Shown in pieces: positions 62,017 through 64,000 of a stretch of 64,000 bases of DNA. The DNA comes from JAEXOD01 sp043805435 (lineage in GTDB: Bacteria; Bacteroidota; Ignavibacteria; Ignavibacteriales; Melioribacteraceae): assembly GCA_043805435.1 (NCBI GenBank), contig JAZDHY010000032.1, positions 1 through 64,000 on the forward strand. The letters run 5' to 3'. Below the pieces are notes generated by a model that had not been told where the DNA came from, did no database searches, and was given only the letters and a program-made list of their open reading frames with translations. Numbering within the stretch: the stretch's first letter is position 1; every line of letters begins with the position of its first letter. A program made the position numbers and the translations under genes.

Positions 62017-63371
62017 ATACTGTTTTTATAATAGATGATGAAGTTGAAATTTGCGAAAGCATTAAAATGATTTTGGAATACGAAAATTACGAAGTCGATT
62101 ATACTACAAACTCCGAAAATTCATTAAGTATTATTTCCAAAAATGATTTTGACTGTATCCTTCTTGATATCCAGATGCCGGGGAAAAACGGCTTTGAGAT
62201 ACTAGATTACATCTATAAAAACAATATTAATTCAACAGTAGTTATGATCTCGGCTTTCAGCAGTTTAGAAAACGCTATTAAATCCACAAAACTTGGAGCT
62301 TTTGATTTTATTGAAAAGCCGATTGACAGAGATAAATTAATTATCAGCGTGCGTAATGCAGTAGAAAAATCATCACTGCGTAAAGAAAACAATAATTTAA
62401 AATTAAATGTGTTTGGCACCGGTAAAATGATTGGTGTCAGCAAATCTATCAGATCTATTTTAAGTACCATCGAAAGAGTTGCAAAAACAGAAGCCAGAAT
62501 ATTAATTACCGGTGAAAACGGTACAGGCAAAGAATTAGCGGCTCAAGAAATTCACAGACAAAGTAACAGAGCTAAAGCTGAATTTATAGAAGTTAATTGT
62601 GCTGCAATTCCAAACGAATTGATTGAATCGGAACTTTTTGGACACGAAAAAGGATCTTTTACAGGTGCTTTTAAACAAAGAATTGGTAAATTTCAACAGG
62701 CACATAACGGTACATTGTTTTTAGATGAAATTGGTGATATGAGTTTACAGGCGCAGGCAAAAGTACTTAAAGCAATTGAAGAAGGTAAAATTGAACGTGT
62801 TGGCGGTGAACAAAAAATTGAAGTTAATGTTCGTTTAATTACTGCAACCAATAAAAATTTATTGGAAGAAATTGAAAAAGGTAATTTTAGGGAAGATTTA
62901 TATCATAGGATAAATGTAATTCCTCTTCATATATCTCCCCTTCGTGAACGCAGTGAAGATATTCCCTTATTAATTGAAAGTTTTAATAACGATTTAAGTG
63001 AAAAATATCATCAAACCGTTAAAATATTTTCACCTGAGTTAATTAAACATCTTTCAAATCAGGAGTGGAAAGGTAATATTAGAGAACTGCGCAATTTTAT
63101 TGAAAGAATTATTATTATGGTTCCTCATCAATATCTTAATATAAATGATGTTACTACATTTACTCCTTATCAAAACTCTAAAGAAGAAGATTTATTTGAT
63201 ATAACAAATTCATTTCAAGAATTTAAGGAAAAAACCGAAAAAATATTTATTCTTCGCCAGCTTGAGGCAAATAATTGGAATATTAGTAAAACTGCGGAAA
63301 TTTTAGATATTCAAAGAAGTCATCTTTATACTAAAATTAAAAAATTTGGCATTGAAAAAGACTTAGATTAA
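62013..63371 (+). CDS. Sigma-54-dependent response regulator, NtrC family
   Basis: 452 aa. Receiver domain with D8, D9 and phospho-acceptor D52 (LLDIQMPG). AAA+ domain with GENGTGKEL (Walker A), GSFTGAF (the GAFTGA loop contacting sigma-54) and LFLDEIGDM. Fis-type helix-turn-helix NISKTAEILDIQRSHLYTKI. Its ATG overlaps the preceding stop. No histidine kinase is in the window, so input comes from elsewhere. Targets unknown. Confidence 0.95.
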   Translation: MNTVFIIDDEVEICESIKMILEYENYEVDYTTNSENSLSIISKNDFDCILLDIQMPGKNGFEILDYIYKNNINSTVVMISAFSSLENAIKSTKLGAFDFIEKPIDRDKLIISVRNAVEKSSLRKENNNLKLNVFGTGKMIGVSKSIRSILSTIERVAKTEARILITGENGTGKELAAQEIHRQSNRAKAEFIEVNCAAIPNELIESELFGHEKGSFTGAFKQRIGKFQQAHNGTLFLDEIGDMSLQAQAKVLKAIEEGKIERVGGEQKIEVNVRLITATNKNLLEEIEKGNFREDLYHRINVIPLHISPLRERSEDIPLLIESFNNDLSEKYHQTVKIFSPELIKHLSNQEWKGNIRELRNFIERIIIMVPHQYLNINDVTTFTPYQNSKEEDLFDITNSFQEFKEKTEKIFILRQLEANNWNISKTAEILDIQRSHLYTKIKKFGIEKDLD

Positions 63372-63468
63372 TTTTGAAACAAAGGAGATTTTGGTAGTGC
63401 CCAAAAAGTAATTTCCGTTTTATTTCTTATAATTTTAAGTTAACAACTTTTTATTATTTTGAAGATAA

Positions 63469-63496
63469 GCTGTCCCATTTGTTTTCCTGAGACAGC
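63469..63496. terminator. Possible bidirectional terminator between converging genes
   Basis: GCTGTC (63469-63474) pairs with GACAGC (63491-63496), 16-nt loop, with one mismatch inside extending the stem. AT-rich flanks on both sides. It lies between the regulator gene and the converging secreted-protein gene. Confidence 0.4.
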
Positions 63497-63516
63497 ATTA
63501 TTAGTATTTTATACTA

Positions 63517-64000
63517 CTATTTGATTAACAACATTTTTTTGTTTTGCTTATAATCATTAACCTTCAACGAATATATATACAAACCGCTGGGTAAATTATT
63601 TGCATTAAACGTAACAGAATGTTCACCTTGTTCTTGTATTGTATTTACTAAAGTGGCAACTACTTTTCCAAGTATATCATAAACCATCAATGATACATGT
63701 CCTTTTTCTTTTAATTGATAATTTATATTTGTTGTTGGATTAAACGGATTGGGATAATTTTGCTGTAACAAATAATCAAAACTTAAATTATTTTCGTTAT
63801 TGGTCGATTTTTCTAAATAGGCTCCATTTACTGTGGTCTGAATTTCCTTTGATGGTAAAGATTCTTTTGCTTGATTATCATATGCTGTTACTCTATACCA
63901 AACAGGGTGCGAGCCATCACCGTTAAAGTTATATGATTCGCTAAGATCGTCATAAGAATTTGTTGTTACTGTTGCCAAATATTGCCAGCCCCATTCGGCA
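63517..64000 (-). CDS. Type IX-secreted protein, C-terminal fragment
   Basis: The open frame continues past the window edge, so the N-terminus is missing; an apparent TTG start at 63978 is internal. The visible 160 residues have a fibronectin III-like strand set (SHPVWYRVTAYDNQAKESLPSKEI) and a sorting domain LLQNYPNPFNPTTNINYQL, ending GLYIYSLKVNDYKQNKKMLLIK. The catalytic or binding part lies outside the window. Confidence 0.88.
   Translation of the reverse strand, partial: AEWGWQYLATVTTNSYDDLSESYNFNGDGSHPVWYRVTAYDNQAKESLPSKEIQTTVNGAYLEKSTNNENNLSFDYLLQQNYPNPFNPTTNINYQLKEKGHVSLMVYDILGKVVATLVNTIQEQGEHSVTFNANNLPSGLYIYSLKVNDYKQNKKMLLIK

Noticed and set aside
63517..63978. Complete small gene starting at TTG 63978
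   Set aside because: The frame is open through the window edge and the visible part is only the C-terminal module of a larger secreted protein.
1..64000. CRISPR arrays, insertion sequences, prophage or a defence island
   Set aside because: No regularly spaced repeats, transposase motifs, phage structural genes or known defence nuclease/helicase sets were seen on either strand.

Overview
The window is an AT-rich (about 30% GC by eye), gene-dense stretch of bacterial chromosome. It most resembles the Bacteroidota/Chlorobi assemblage, and within it the Ignavibacteria. The reasons are four secreted proteins with type IX secretion (Por) C-terminal sorting domains, two of them with the PNPFNP motif; a YbeY with Asp at the third metal-ligand position; promoter-like TTTG...TTTG elements of Bacteroidota type; and core-gene neighbourhoods such as xerC-hpf-hprK and trpS-scpA-scpB-rluB. 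I see no rRNA, CRISPR array, insertion sequence, prophage or plasmid function. No gene-free stretch exceeds about 300 bases once a gene with a non-standard start near 61360 is included.

Layout. 1-7063 (+): tRNA-Pro(GGG), purF, a large secreted subtilisin-like protease, ftsY and a small membrane protein. 7244-53459 (all -, about 46 kb, 45 genes). Read in the direction of transcription from 53459 down, this block holds a secreted nuclease/phosphatase, ExbB-ExbD-ExbD, YqeY, CvpA and MutS2. Next come a FadL-type porin, a SPOR lipoprotein, a lipid kinase-like membrane protein, two type IX-secreted proteins, SSB, a CNNM/CorC protein and an MCE protein. These are followed by gamma-glutamyltransferase, AcpS, MnmA, an HNH protein, an iron-sulfur-type TrpRS, ScpA, ScpB, RluB, PBP4 and LysRS. 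After them lie envelope genes (DUF2279, GT2, Wzi-like barrel, S41 protease, DUF3108) and a gamma-carbonic-anhydrase-like protein. The block ends with an MBL-fold hydrolase, YbeY, Smg, TopA, XerC/D, HPF, HprK, an M23 peptidase, DUF2795, HolB, RicT/YaaT, thiolase, 3-hydroxybutyryl-CoA dehydrogenase and a ClC protein. 53541-63371 (+): polA, three LpoB/COG3014/LPP20-like genes, an ABC-2 permease, nadD, a small exported protein with no ATG/GTG/TTG start, and an NtrC-type regulator. 63517-64000 (-): the 3' end of another type IX-secreted protein.

Most of this is housekeeping: replication and repair (polA, topA, holB, ssb, mutS2), chromosome segregation (scpAB, xerC/D), translation (trpS, lysS, mnmA, ybeY, rluB, hpf), secretion (ftsY) and envelope building. 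I found no clearly new multi-gene system. The observations most worth following up are the gene at 61360-62016 with a 12-bp direct repeat around its start, the tandem 11-bp repeats before the lpoB-like cluster, the [4Fe-4S]-type TrpRS, the ClC protein with Ile at the internal proton-glutamate position, and the recurring promoter-like element. TTG start codons are unusually frequent, and several starts below were moved on ribosome-binding-site, promoter or overlap evidence.
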